Assembly: GCF_002407185.1 (NCBI RefSeq)
Contig: NZ_CP023563.1
Location: forward strand, 1,116,001-1,180,000
DNA from: Brachybacterium vulturis
GTDB taxonomy: Bacteria > Actinomycetota > Actinomycetes > Actinomycetales > Dermabacteraceae
Reading direction: 5' to 3'
DNA: 64,000 bases
Shown: positions 1 through 9,700 of the stretch, piece after piece
Position numbering within the stretch: position 1 is the first letter of the stretch
Layout of the letters: every line of letters starts with the position of its first letter
Made by a program: the position numbers and the translations under genes
The notes under the pieces: model-generated
What the model saw: only the letters and a program-made list of their open reading frames with translations
The model's database searches: none
Told to the model about the DNA's origin: nothing

Positions 1-615
1 GCCCACCGAGAGCAGGGCTCCGGCCGCGAACAGCACCCGCCACCCCCAGGCCGCGTACTGCTGCGGCCCCAGCAGCGTCAGCAGCACCGCGACGGCGAAG
101 GCCACCGCCGCCTGCGCCCAGGGGGCCATCGACAGGATCAGCCCGCTCATCAGCCCGCGCCGACGCGGCGCCGACCATTCCATCGCCAGCGGGATCGCGG
201 CCGAGTACTCACCGGCCACGAAGATGCCGCAGAGGAACCGCAGCAGCAGGATCAGCGCCACCGTCCCGACGCCCAGCAGCTGATGGGTGGGGACCAGCGC
301 GATGGCGAGCGCGCACGCGGCCGTGCCGCCGATGGCGATCCGCGTGGTGCGGGTGCGGCCCAGGCGATCCGCGATCCTGCCGAACACGACCCCGCCGACC
401 GGACGACCCATGAGCATCGCGATGATGATCAGCGCCCCGGTGGAGGCGGTCGCACCGGGCCCGGCCAGCACCAGCATCGCGGGGGCGAGCGCCGTCACGG
501 GCAGGAACACATGGATGTTGTCGATGAAGTTGCCGACCACCCCGGCCCGCAGGGCGGATCGTCCCGTCGGGGGCAGCTGACGGGGTCCGGCGAGCGTCGA
601 GGCGGCGGCGGTCAT
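1..615 (-). CDS. MFS transporter, MHS-like, partial (C-terminus beyond window)
   Basis: This membrane transporter is read leftward from ATG at 615 and runs off the window edge in frame, so 205 N-terminal codons are visible. The translation has a short polar N-terminus, then alternating hydrophobic helices. The helix 2-3 loop reads MGRPVGGVVFGRIADRLGR, a classic major facilitator loop of the metabolite:H+ symporter type. Its ATG overlaps the stop of the upstream thiD-tenA gene by four bases (ATGA, 612-615), so the two are co-transcribed and translationally coupled under the TPP riboswitch. That context suggests uptake of a thiamin precursor or thiamin, but the substrate is inference. Family assignment is firm; substrate is unknown. 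Confidence 0.85.
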   Translation of the reverse strand, partial: MTAAASTLAGPRQLPPTGRSALRAGVVGNFIDNIHVFLPVTALAPAMLVLAGPGATASTGALIIIAMLMGRPVGGVVFGRIADRLGRTRTTRIAIGGTAACALAIALVPTHQLLGVGTVALILLLRFLCGIFVAGEYSAAIPLAMEWSAPRRRGLMSGLILSMAPWAQAAVAFAVAVLLTLLGPQQYAAWGWRVLFAAGALLSVG

Positions 616-2294
616 CGGACCGCCCCGCTGAGAGCGGCCTCCGCAGGGGCATCGTGCGGCGCGAGCCGACGGGCCTGCTCGAAGAACTCCAGCTCGTGGC
701 GGCATGCCAGGAGGAACGCCCGCGCCGCCGCAGCCCGCCGGACGGGGCTGGCCGCGGCGAGCTCCCGCTCGACCTCGCCCAGCGCCCCCTGCACGCCCTC
801 GACGAACCCGGGATCGCGATAGGTCTCCAGCCAGGCGGCGTAGGGATGGCCCGGCGCGATCTCGGCCAGCTCACCACCCACCTGCGCGTAGAGCCAGAAG
901 CACGGCAGCACCGCGGCGGCCACCACCGGGGTGGGGGAGCCGAGCGCATGGCGGAGCAGGAAGTCGGTGTACGCGCTGGTCACCGGGCTGAGGGCGGTGT
1001 CGTCCTCGGCGGGCTCCGCGGACAGCCACGAACGATGCAGCTCCGCCTCGACCGTCAAGCAGCTCCGTGAGGACTCCGCCCAGAACGTGCGACCGGAGGC
1101 GGTGGTGGACGCCTCCGCGAGGGCGGCCAGGGCGCGGGAGTAGCGAGCGAGGTAGAGCGCATCCTGGGCGAGGTAGACGTCGAACGCCGGGCCGGGCAGG
1201 CTGCCGTCCACCAGTGCACGGACGAACCCGGAGTCCGCCACCTGCGCAGCCAGGGAGGACCCGGCGGCCCAGAGCGCGGCGGTCCACGGGCCGGCAGGGG
1301 CGACGACCGGGAGCACCGGGGCGATACCGGTCTCCGTGCCGGCATCCCCTGAGCAGGCGTCGATCAGGTCCTCGGGTGCCTCGAGCCGGGCGGGGACCTC
1401 GCCCACCCGCAGCCAGGGCGCAGCGGAACCGGCCGCCGCCAGCCGTCGACCCTGGTGGGCGTGGTCCACGGGACCGTGCCCCGTCCCGACCTGCAGGGCA
1501 GCCCCGTGCACGATCGCCTCGTGCAGCCACTGGGTCGCCCAGGCCAGGGCCGCGGCGGGGCGGTGGCCCGCACCCAGGCGGGTGGCGAGCGCGGAGGCGA
1601 GGGAGCAGCCGGTGCCGTGCGTGGAGGTGGTCTCCACCCGGGCCGAGCTCGCCCGGTGCTGCGAGCCGTCCGGCTCCACCCAGGTGTTGGTCACCTCGCG
1701 GTCCTCGAGATGGCCCGTCTTGACGAGGACGGCGACTCCGGTCTCCGCCGCCCAGCGGCCGGCCTGCGCGAGCGCCTCGTCCTCGGTCCGGGCGCGCGGC
1801 GCACCGGTGAGCACCGCGAGCTCGTCGATGTTCGGGGTGACCACGCTCGCACGGCGGCAGAACCGGAGCATCGCCCGCTCGGCCGCGGGCTCCAGGAGGC
1901 GATGGCCGCTGGTGGCGACCATCACCGGATCCACCACGAGCACCCGCGGCGGATGCGCGTCGATCCAGGCCGCCACCGCCTCGATGACCTCGACGGTGCC
2001 GAGCATGCCGGTCTTGACGGCCTCGAGCGTGACGTCGTCGCTGACCGCGGTCAGCTGGGCGGCGAGGAACTCGGCGGGCGGCACATGGATGTCGCACACG
2101 CCGTGGGTGTTCTGCGCGACCACCGCGGTGACCACGGCCATGCCGTAGCCGCCCGCGGCGGTGATCGACTTGAGATCCGCGGCGGTGCCGGCGCCGCCGG
2201 TGGGGTCCGTCCCCGCGATCGAGACCACGCGCGGCACCGTCGGCCGTGCGGGGAGGAGGGCGGACGGGGACTGGGTGCAAGGATCCGGACTCAT
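612..2294 (-). CDS. thiD: ThiD-TenA fusion: HMP/HMP-P kinase with aminopyrimidine aminohydrolase (thiaminase II)
   Basis: This 560-residue fusion works in thiamin pyrimidine synthesis and salvage. Residues about 20-275 are ThiD, which phosphorylates hydroxymethylpyrimidine twice. They show GTDPTGGAGTAADLKSI near the N-terminus and the ribokinase-type motif THGTGCSLASALA. Residues about 330-550 are TenA, which releases hydroxymethylpyrimidine from degraded thiamin. The motif LPCFWLY carries the family's catalytic cysteine (C465), so this half looks active rather than vestigial. ATG at 2294 follows the end of a TPP riboswitch, with AGGGA about 7 bases upstream. The ThiD-TenA domain order is known from other actinobacteria. 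Cytoplasmic enzyme; translation is expected to fall when TPP is plentiful. Very confident on both domains. Confidence 0.95.
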   Translation of the reverse strand: MSPDPCTQSPSALLPARPTVPRVVSIAGTDPTGGAGTAADLKSITAAGGYGMAVVTAVVAQNTHGVCDIHVPPAEFLAAQLTAVSDDVTLEAVKTGMLGTVEVIEAVAAWIDAHPPRVLVVDPVMVATSGHRLLEPAAERAMLRFCRRASVVTPNIDELAVLTGAPRARTEDEALAQAGRWAAETGVAVLVKTGHLEDREVTNTWVEPDGSQHRASSARVETTSTHGTGCSLASALATRLGAGHRPAAALAWATQWLHEAIVHGAALQVGTGHGPVDHAHQGRRLAAAGSAAPWLRVGEVPARLEAPEDLIDACSGDAGTETGIAPVLPVVAPAGPWTAALWAAGSSLAAQVADSGFVRALVDGSLPGPAFDVYLAQDALYLARYSRALAALAEASTTASGRTFWAESSRSCLTVEAELHRSWLSAEPAEDDTALSPVTSAYTDFLLRHALGSPTPVVAAAVLPCFWLYAQVGGELAEIAPGHPYAAWLETYRDPGFVEGVQGALGEVERELAAASPVRRAAAARAFLLACRHELEFFEQARRLAPHDAPAEAALSGAVR

Positions 2295-2295
2295 G

Positions 2296-2373
2296 CGGAC
2301 ATCCCTTCGCTAGTACGAACTAGATCAGGTTCCACGGGTGTCATCTCAGCGCGTCATGCGCACCCCGTGTCCG
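2296..2373 (-). promoter_or_regulatory. TPP riboswitch (THI box)
   Basis: Read on the minus strand, the leader of thiD-tenA contains the conserved TPP aptamer cores GGGGTGC, GCTGAGATGACACCC and ACCTGATCTAGTTCG followed by CTAGCGAAGGGATG. Terminal helix P1 is CGGACA (2368-2373) pairing with TGTCCG (2296-2301). The purine-rich AGGGA that serves as ribosome binding site lies inside the 3' end of the aptamer, directly before P1 and about 7 bases from the start codon. This arrangement implies translational control: ligand binding would hide the site. No separate terminator hairpin is seen between aptamer and ATG. Confidence 0.95.
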
Positions 2374-2455
2374 CCGACCACCCTAGAGCACGAGCTCGCG
2401 GCGGGCACCCGCCGTCCGCCGCGGCGAGACGTCACCGGCTGTCGGCCCCCGCTCG

Positions 2456-2461
2456 TAGGCT
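2456..2461 (+). promoter_or_regulatory. -10 box of sbcDC, leaderless
   Basis: TAGGCT ends six bases before the sbcD ATG at 2468, placing the expected transcription start at or beside the start codon. There is no Shine-Dalgarno sequence between them. No good -35 hexamer is visible. Confidence 0.55.
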
Positions 2462-2467
2462 CAGGGC

Positions 2468-3631
2468 ATGAAGATCCTGCACACCTCGGACTGGCACCTG
2501 GGCCGCACCCTGCACAAGGTCGATCTGCACGCCCACCAGGCCGCCTTCCTCGACTGGCTGGTCGACCTGGTCCGGGGCGAGCGGGTGGACGTGGTCGTCA
2601 TCCCCGGGGACGTCTATGACCGCGCCGTGCCCGCCGTGTCCAGCGTGACTCTGCTGGACAGCGCCCTGGCGCGCCTGGCCGACACCGGCGCCACCGTGGT
2701 GCTGACCTCCGGGAACCATGACTCCCCGGAGCGGCTCGGCTTCGGTCGCTCGCTGATGCGCCCCGGCATCCACCTGCTCACCGACGTGCCCGGCATCGAG
2801 CATCCCGTCTCCGTGGCCGACGAGCACGGCGAGGTGCTCTTCTTCGGCCTGCCCTACCTCGAACCCGACCGGGCCCGCACCGAGCTGGTGGGGGAGGGGG
2901 AGGCGCCGCTGGCCCGCAGCCACGAGGCCGTCACCCGTGCCGCGCTGGACCGCGTGCACGAGCGCGCCGCCGCGCATCCGGGAGCGCGCACCGTCGTCCT
3001 TGCCCACACCTTCGTCACCGGCGGCGATGCCAGCGACTCCGAGCGGGACCTCTCCGTCGGCGGCGTCGACTCGGTGCCCGCCGGTGTGCTGGGAGGCCTC
3101 GACTACCTGGCGCTGGGCCATCTGCACGGCTGCCAGGACCTCACCCGCCTCGTCGGCGCCCCCGCCTGGTATTCCGGCTCGCCGCTGGCGTTCTCCTTCT
3201 CCGAGAAGAACCATCGCAAGTCCGTGCTGCTGGTGGAGCTCGGCGCCCCCGGGACCGCAGCGGAGATCAGGCGGATCCGGACCCCCGTCCCGCGTCCGCT
3301 CACCGAGCTGCGCGGCAGCCTCGAGGAGATCCTCGCCCGGGCCGACGAGCACGGCGGCGACTGGGTCAAGGCCGTCGTCACCGACCCGGCCCGCCCCGCC
3401 CACCTGCAGGAGCAGCTGCGCGAGGCCTACCCCCACCTGCTGCTGACCGAGTACGCGCCCGAGGGCCGGGAGGCGAGAGCGGGCACCCCGGTGGTGCGGC
3501 GGGAGCAGAACCCGCTGGACGTGATGGACGACTTCCTCGCCCACGTCACCGGCGCGGCCCCCACCTCCGCCGAGCACGAGGTCCTGGACCGCGCCTATAC
3601 CGCGGTGCGCCGCCAGCAGGAGGCCTCATGA
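2468..3631 (+). CDS. sbcD: Exonuclease subunit SbcD
   Basis: This is the Mre11-type nuclease subunit of the SbcCD complex, which processes DNA ends, hairpins and blocked ends in the cytoplasm. The 387-residue protein shows all metallophosphoesterase motifs: SDWHLG (residues 7-12, metal ligands D8 and H10), GDVYDR, GNHDSPERLGFG, AHTFV and GHLHG. Length matches the family. ATG at 2468 is preceded by TAGGCT six bases upstream, so the mRNA is probably leaderless. The stop overlaps the sbcC ATG by four bases (3628-3631), so the two subunits are made from one transcript. Confidence 0.96.
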   Translation: MKILHTSDWHLGRTLHKVDLHAHQAAFLDWLVDLVRGERVDVVVIPGDVYDRAVPAVSSVTLLDSALARLADTGATVVLTSGNHDSPERLGFGRSLMRPGIHLLTDVPGIEHPVSVADEHGEVLFFGLPYLEPDRARTELVGEGEAPLARSHEAVTRAALDRVHERAAAHPGARTVVLAHTFVTGGDASDSERDLSVGGVDSVPAGVLGGLDYLALGHLHGCQDLTRLVGAPAWYSGSPLAFSFSEKNHRKSVLLVELGAPGTAAEIRRIRTPVPRPLTELRGSLEEILARADEHGGDWVKAVVTDPARPAHLQEQLREAYPHLLLTEYAPEGREARAGTPVVRREQNPLDVMDDFLAHVTGAAPTSAEHEVLDRAYTAVRRQQEAS

Positions 3632-6600
3632 AGCTCCACCACCTGCGCCTGACCGGGATCGGCCCCTTCGCGGGCACCGTGCAGATCGACCTCGCCGCCC
3701 TCGGCGCGAGCGGCATGTTCCTGCTCGAGGGGCCCACCGGCTCCGGCAAGTCCACGATCCTCGACGCCATCGTCTTCGCCCTGTACGGGCAGGTCGCCGG
3801 CAGCGTCAGCAGCGGCGACCGGATCCGTTCGCAGTTCGCCCCGCCCACCGAGGCGAGCGTGGTGGACCTGGTGTTCGAGACCGCCTCCGGGATCTTCCGG
3901 GTGCGCCGCCAGCCCGAGTTCCACCGCCCCAAGCTGCGCGGCACCGGCACCACCAAGGAACAGGCCAGGGCCGTGCTCTGGCGGATCGGCTCCCCGCAGC
4001 TGATCGAGGACGTCATCGCCGACACCGCGGGCGGGGGCAGCGGCACCGAGGCGATCGCGAGCCGCCTCGACGAGGTGGGCCGCGAGATCCAGCGCGCCGT
4101 GGGGCTCACCCGTGAGCAGTTCACCCAGACCGTCCTGCTGCCCCAGAACGAGTTCGCCCGCTTCCTGCGCGCCGGCACCGGGGAGCGCCAGGCGGTGCTG
4201 CAGCGCGTCTTCGGCACCGAGACCTACGCTCGCGTGGAGAAGCAGCTCGAGGAGATGCGCAAGCAGGCCAAGCGCGAGGTCGACGCCGCCCAGCAGACCC
4301 TCGGCACTGCGCTGGCCCGCTTCACCGAGGCCGCAGCCCTGCAGGAGGAGCCGGTCGGCGTGCTCGAGGAGCATGCCGCGGCGCTGCGCCTGGAGCCGCT
4401 GGCAGCGCTCGCCGCGGAGCACCTCGCGGCGGTGACCGCCCGGGCCGACGAGGCTCGGGACGCGGCGGAGCAGGCCGGGACCGCCGAGCAGGCCGCCCGC
4501 ACCGCGGCCGAGACCGCCACCACCGCCCGGAAGCGCATCGATCGCCGCCGGGAGCTCGACGCGCTCGCCCACCGGCTCTCGACGGAGAAGCCCGCGCTCG
4601 AGACGGCTCGCACCGCCCTGCAACGGGATGAGTCCGCCCGCCCCGTCCTCGAGGTGCTGCGCCGTCGTGATGCCGCCTCCGCGCAGGCCGCCTCCGCGGT
4701 CGAGGCGCTCGCGCAGCTCGCGAGTGGCACGCGGCCGCAGCAGAGTGCGGTCGTGGACCTGCTGGACGGGGAGGATGCTGCGGCGCGCCTGGTGGCCGCA
4801 GCCGAGGACGCCACCGCCGCAGCCGGCGCGCTCCAGGACTTCGTCGACCTCGAGGCCGCGCTGCCCGCGCGCGAGCAGAAGCTCGCTGAGCGGCGGGAGC
4901 AGCTCACCGCGGCGACGACAGCCCTGGCCGCGCTCACCGAGCAGCTCGAGGCACGACCGGCCCGACGCACCACGCAGGTCACCGCCCGCGATGCCGCCCG
5001 CAAGGACGCCGCCGCCCTGGCGGACGCCCGCCTCGCCCTGCACACCGCCGAGGAGCGACACCAGGCCACCACTGCTGCCGCGGCCCAGCAGCAGCAGGTC
5101 GAGACCGCCCGGAAGGAGGCTGCAGCCACCCTGCGCACCGCCCAGGAGCGGGCGACGACGGAGAATGAGCTGCGCCGCCGCCGCTTCGCCGGGATCGCCG
5201 CCGAGCTCGCCGTCGACCTCGAGGTCGGCGATGCCTGCCCCGTCTGCGGCGCGCTCGAGCACCCCCATCCGGCGGGCGCCGCCGAGGATGCCGTCGGCCC
5301 TGAGCAGGTCGAGGCCGCGGAGGAGCAGCGCCGGGCCGCCGAGGCCGCGCACTCCCGCGCCGAGCAGAAGCGCGCCCTGGCGGGCCAGGAGCTCGCCCGG
5401 CTCCGCACCGCCGCCGGAGACCTCACCCCCGAGACCGCGACCACCGCTGTCCAGGCCGCGAAGGCTGAGGTCCAGACCGCCCGCGCGGCCGAGCAGAAGG
5501 CCGCGGAGCTCGAGAGGGCGCTCACCGCCTTCGACGAGGAGACCGAGCGCCTGACCCGGGGCAAGGAGACCGATGCCCTCGGCGTCGAACGCGAGCGCAC
5601 CGAGATCGCCGCGGCGTCCGATGCCCTCCAGGCCGACCGCAGCAAGGTCGCCGAGGCCCGCGGCGAGGACGACTCCATCGCCGCCCGCCGCCGCGGCCAC
5701 CTCGACCGCGCCCGGGCCGCGACGGCCCTGCGGGAGGCGCTGCGTGCCCGGGTCGAGGCCGAGCAGCGTGCCGCCGAGCTCGCCGAGGAGGCGGAGACGT
5801 CCCGTGCCGCCAGCGGGCTCGCCACCGCCGAAGCGGTCCATGCCGCAGTGCTCGCCGTCGAGGAGCGGCAGCGACTGCAGAAGCTCGTGCAGGCCCGCGC
5901 CGTCGACGAGTCCCGGCTCTCCGACGGCCTGGCCGAGGAGGGCATCGCGGAGGCCGAGGCGAGCGAGGAGGCTCGGGAGCAGGCGCAGGCCTTGGTGGTC
6001 GCGACCGGGGAGAAGCTCACCGCCGCCCATGCCGCGTCGCAGGAGGCCGCCGGCATCGCCGCCCGGCTCCGGGGCATCGCCGAGCGCGCCGCCGCCGCTC
6101 GGACCGCGCTGGGGACGGCGTCGGACCAGGTGCGCACCGTCAGCGAGGACGCGGGCATCACCGTGCGCGTCGCCGACCTCGCCACCGGCCGCTCGAGCGA
6201 CGGGGAGCGGGTGCAGCTGTCCACCTACGTGCTGATGTGGCGGCTCGATGCGGTCATCGAGGCCGCGAACGTGCGCCTGGCCCTGTTCTCCGGCTCCGAC
6301 CTCGAGCTGCTGCGCGACACGGGTGCCCGGGGCGCGAGGAAGACCGGCCTGGACCTGCTGGTCCTGGACCGTCGCACCGACCAGGTGCGCGTGCCCGAGA
6401 CCCTCTCCGGCGGCGAGACCTTCTTCGTCTCCCTCGCCCTCGCCCTGGGCCTGGCGGACATCGTCATGGGTGAGGCCGGGGGAGTGCAGATGGAGACCCT
6501 CTTCATCGACGAGGGCTTCGGCAGCCTCGACCCCGAGACCCTCGAGACCGTGGTCCGCGAGATCGGGCGGCTCGCCGAGAGCGGCCGCGTGATCGGGATC

Positions 6601-6696
6601 GTCAGCCATGTGGGTGACATGAAGGCCCAGATCGCCGAGCAGATCCACGTGCGCCGCGGCGCCGACGCCCGCTCCACCCTCACCGTCACCGCCTGA
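3628..6696 (+). CDS. sbcC: SbcC, SMC/Rad50-like ATPase
   Basis: Rad50-type ATPase partner of SbcD. In 1022 residues it has an N-terminal Walker A GPTGSGKS (35-42), long alanine/glutamate/arginine-rich coiled coils, and a zinc hook CPVC at residues 537-540 in the middle, where two molecules join through zinc. The C-terminal part has the ABC signature LSGGETFFVSLALALG near residue 927 and Walker B TLFIDEGFGSLD near 960. The coiled-coil DNA is a strongly repetitive mix of GAG, GCC and CGC codons, which creates very long antisense open frames without meaning. The gene overlaps sbcD by four bases and ends just before a strong hairpin. Confidence 0.96.
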   Translation: MKLHHLRLTGIGPFAGTVQIDLAALGASGMFLLEGPTGSGKSTILDAIVFALYGQVAGSVSSGDRIRSQFAPPTEASVVDLVFETASGIFRVRRQPEFHRPKLRGTGTTKEQARAVLWRIGSPQLIEDVIADTAGGGSGTEAIASRLDEVGREIQRAVGLTREQFTQTVLLPQNEFARFLRAGTGERQAVLQRVFGTETYARVEKQLEEMRKQAKREVDAAQQTLGTALARFTEAAALQEEPVGVLEEHAAALRLEPLAALAAEHLAAVTARADEARDAAEQAGTAEQAARTAAETATTARKRIDRRRELDALAHRLSTEKPALETARTALQRDESARPVLEVLRRRDAASAQAASAVEALAQLASGTRPQQSAVVDLLDGEDAAARLVAAAEDATAAAGALQDFVDLEAALPAREQKLAERREQLTAATTALAALTEQLEARPARRTTQVTARDAARKDAAALADARLALHTAEERHQATTAAAAQQQQVETARKEAAATLRTAQERATTENELRRRRFAGIAAELAVDLEVGDACPVCGALEHPHPAGAAEDAVGPEQVEAAEEQRRAAEAAHSRAEQKRALAGQELARLRTAAGDLTPETATTAVQAAKAEVQTARAAEQKAAELERALTAFDEETERLTRGKETDALGVERERTEIAAASDALQADRSKVAEARGEDDSIAARRRGHLDRARAATALREALRARVEAEQRAAELAEEAETSRAASGLATAEAVHAAVLAVEERQRLQKLVQARAVDESRLSDGLAEEGIAEAEASEEAREQAQALVVATGEKLTAAHAASQEAAGIAARLRGIAERAAAARTALGTASDQVRTVSEDAGITVRVADLATGRSSDGERVQLSTYVLMWRLDAVIEAANVRLALFSGSDLELLRDTGARGARKTGLDLLVLDRRTDQVRVPETLSGGETFFVSLALALGLADIVMGEAGGVQMETLFIDEGFGSLDPETLETVVREIGRLAESGRVIGIVSHVGDMKAQIAEQIHVRRGADARSTLTVTA

Positions 6697-6737
6697 ACGG
6701 CGGGGGCGCCGGACTGATCGTCCTGCGCCCCCGCCGT
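6697..6737. terminator. Strong hairpin between convergent sbcC and lyase genes
   Basis: A perfect 13-base-pair stem, ACGGCGGGGGCGC (6697-6709) with GCGCCCCCGCCGT (6725-6737), encloses a 15-base loop. It begins one base after the sbcC stop and lies 27 bases beyond the stop of the converging lyase gene, so it can serve both strands. There is no clear T-tract, as is common for terminators in very GC-rich genomes. Confidence 0.75.
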
Positions 6738-6764
6738 GGCTCGCAGAGCCTGGCTGACATCGCT

Positions 6765-9700
6765 CTACCCGTCGTTGCCCGGCGGGTTGGCCGTCTGGAT
6801 GAGCGAGAACTCCACGCTCTTTCCGTGCTGGGTGCTGAGAGTCACTGCGGTGTCGCCGGAGGAGAGGCGCTTCAGCGTCAGCCCCAGCTCCCGCGCCTCG
6901 CGGGGGTGGCGGACCCGCCAGCGGCCCTCGAGCACCACCGTGGTCTCGGTCTTCAGGCTCTCCTGGTACCTCCACGGCATCTCGTAGGGGTTCTGGTTGC
7001 CCAGGTAGGTGCCGTCCTCGTCGTACGCCGTCTCGTCCCGCCCCTCGTACAGGTGCAGGTCGGGGTCGGTCACGGAGAACTCGGTGGACCGGCCGTCGCC
7101 CGAGGGATGGGTCAGCACCATGGCCTGGCGGTCGATGGAACGCACCACCGAGCCGTCGGCCAGAGCGGTCTCCGGCTCGAACACCACGTGGGCGGTGACC
7201 TGCGAGGCGGCGTCGGTCACCACATGTGCGATGCGATCCCGCTGCAGGATCGAGACCGGGGCGTCGTCGCCGCTCATCGCCTGCGCGAGCGCTCCGGTCG
7301 CCTCAGCACCACCCTGGACCAGCATGGTGTAGGCATACCCCGCATCGTCCGGGGAGGTGCCGTGGTCCAGGTACCCCAGGGCCATCAGCAGCGTGCCCTC
7401 CTTCGTGCTGGTCTGGTCCGGGGTGGTCTGCTCGGCCAGGGTGTGCGTGATGTCCGGCCCCTCGAGCAGGACGTATCCGTTGCCCGTCGGATCGGTGACC
7501 CAGTTCTTCCCGGACCGCACCTCCTGGGGGTTGCTCATGAGCTCCGGCGAGGCCTGGTACAGCGTGGTCCGGGTCGGGTTGTCACCATCGTCGTTGTTGA
7601 TCCCCGAGCCGAGCGCGATCACCCGGTCACCCACCATCAGCGCCGAGATCCGGGCGGTGTGCGAGTAGTCGTAGTACGGGTGCTCGCGCAGCTCCATCCC
7701 GACCACGACCGCCGTGTCCTGCAGCGCACCGGAGCCACCGAATCGTGAGTCGGTCAATGCCAGGCTCGTCGTCCTGCCCGACAACGGCTGCTTCAGCTGT
7801 TCGAACGGGATGGTCTTGGTGGTGGCGCCGGGGATGAAACGCCAGTCGTACCCCGGCTGGGTCACCCCGTTCTCGAGCATCGTGACGTCGTCCTCGTCAT
7901 CGGTGTCCGCGAAGACGGTGATCTGGCCGTAGGTCTGGTAGCGGCCGAAGGAGTTGTTGTTCCAGTAGATCTCCGTCGCCCAGATGTACCGGTTGTGGGT
8001 ACGCATGGTGACCGACCAGCTGCCCTCGCGCCGCAGGCCCGTGGAGGCATAGGGCAGCGCCCAGTACCCGTTCGGAGGCGAGGCCTCCTCGATCCCCGCA
8101 TCCAGGAACAGCTGACGGGCCTCGGCCTGGAAGGCCGACCAGTCCGCGGGGTCCGGTGGCAGCAGGTACAGGAACAGCGCCGCCTGCTCCTCGTCGTACC
8201 CGGGAGCACCGTCGAGCCGGGTGAGCCCGGTCCGTGCGAAGGGATCGATCAGCCCGGCGATGCCGTGGGTGCCCGTCTGCTGGCGCCCGGTCTGGCTCAA
8301 CGGATAGTCCCGCACGTTCGCCAGGATCAGCTGGTGGTGCAAGCCCTGCGTGAGCACCTCCTGGCTGGAGGGATCGAGCCCGAAGGCGGTGCCCGCGACA
8401 TCCGTGGCGACCGGCGTGGTGCCGGCCAGGCCGTCCCGGCCGTACAGCGGATAGGGGCCGACGTGGTGGTACAGCGAACCGTCGGGCTTGAACCCGCCGT
8501 TGGTGCCGTGGGCGTAGCTGAAGACATGGTCGTTCCAGCTCTTGAACGCCCGCAGCCGGCCCACCCGCTCCTCCCAGGAGCCGGGGGCGAAGCAGGTCGA
8601 GAGCAGGCCCTCCGTGTACGTGTTCATGACATCGGCCATGCCGGACCGGTCCCGCTTCCGCGTGAAGTCGTTCAGCAGTCGGCCGGTGCCGGCGATCCAC
8701 TCCAGCGTCGAGCCGACCTGTCCCCAGAGCTCGCGCTCGCGCAGCAGCGGCTCCATCATCAGCAGCGACTTCACCCACGAACGGAACTCGTAGCCGACGT
8801 GGTGCAGCGATCCCTGCCCGGACCCGGTGGCCCAGCCCTGATCATCGAGGTGCGCCAGGATGCGCAGGATCAGGCCGCCGGCGCGCTCGGCGGCACCGTC
8901 ATCCCCCGCACGCCGTGCGGTGTCGTAGGCCTGGACCAGCGGCTGACCGGTCTCGTCCCAGACTTTTCGCAGCTTGACCGCGTTCGCGAACTCGTGGACC
9001 GCGCCCCGGTACGCGCCGGGGATGATCTCCAGCTGCTTGTCCAGGATGAAGGCCCCGGGTCGCGCCGGCTGCAGAGCGGCGCCCTTGGCATCGGGGTCGG
9101 CGAGCTCGGGGATGTCGTACCCGTCCAGCCTCCCCTCGTAGGCGTCCAGGGCGGCCGTGTCGTAGTCACGGTCCTCGCGCTGTCGCTCCAGCAGCCGGTC
9201 GTACACCAGCTTGGCGTCCTCGATCTCGGCCTCGCTGACGTCGCTGCTGTCGAAGCCCGGATCCGTGCGCTGCTGCCAGAACTCCAGCACCCCCATCCAG
9301 TGGAAGTTGCTGCTGGACTCGAGCTCGGGGTAGGTCTCCGGGACCTGCATATCCGAGTGGCCCAGATCGCCGCGCATGGTCATGTTCGTGACCACCTGGT
9401 CGATCCAGAGCGTTCCGGCGGACGCCGGTGCCAGGAGCGAGATCCGGTCCAGGCCCGCCTGCGCCTCGCCCTGCACGTCCTTGTCGTACCGGAGCCAGAA
9501 GGTGCGCCAGCCGGTGAAGTCCAGCTGGAAGTCGAGGTGAGCATCGACCTCTGCGCCGCGGCCGAACTCGAACCGCAGGTGATCATCGGTCGGAGTCTCG
9601 TTGTACACCCACGCCGAGAAGTGGTCCATGTTGCCGCCGCTGCGCGGGATGTATCCGATGTCGCCCTCGATGCGCAGCCGAGCCCCGGGACCGTGGTCCC

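Noticed and set aside
8..1000. Overlapping Arg/Pro/Ser-rich open frames around the MFS and thiD-tenA genes
   Set aside because: They are out-of-frame readings of genes with recognisable domains; the true MFS frame runs off the left edge.
3595..6975. Open frame of 1126 codons antisense to sbcC
   Set aside because: It mirrors the repetitive coiled-coil codons of a clear SbcC protein; its translation is Gly/Arg/Leu low-complexity without domains. It results from high GC content.
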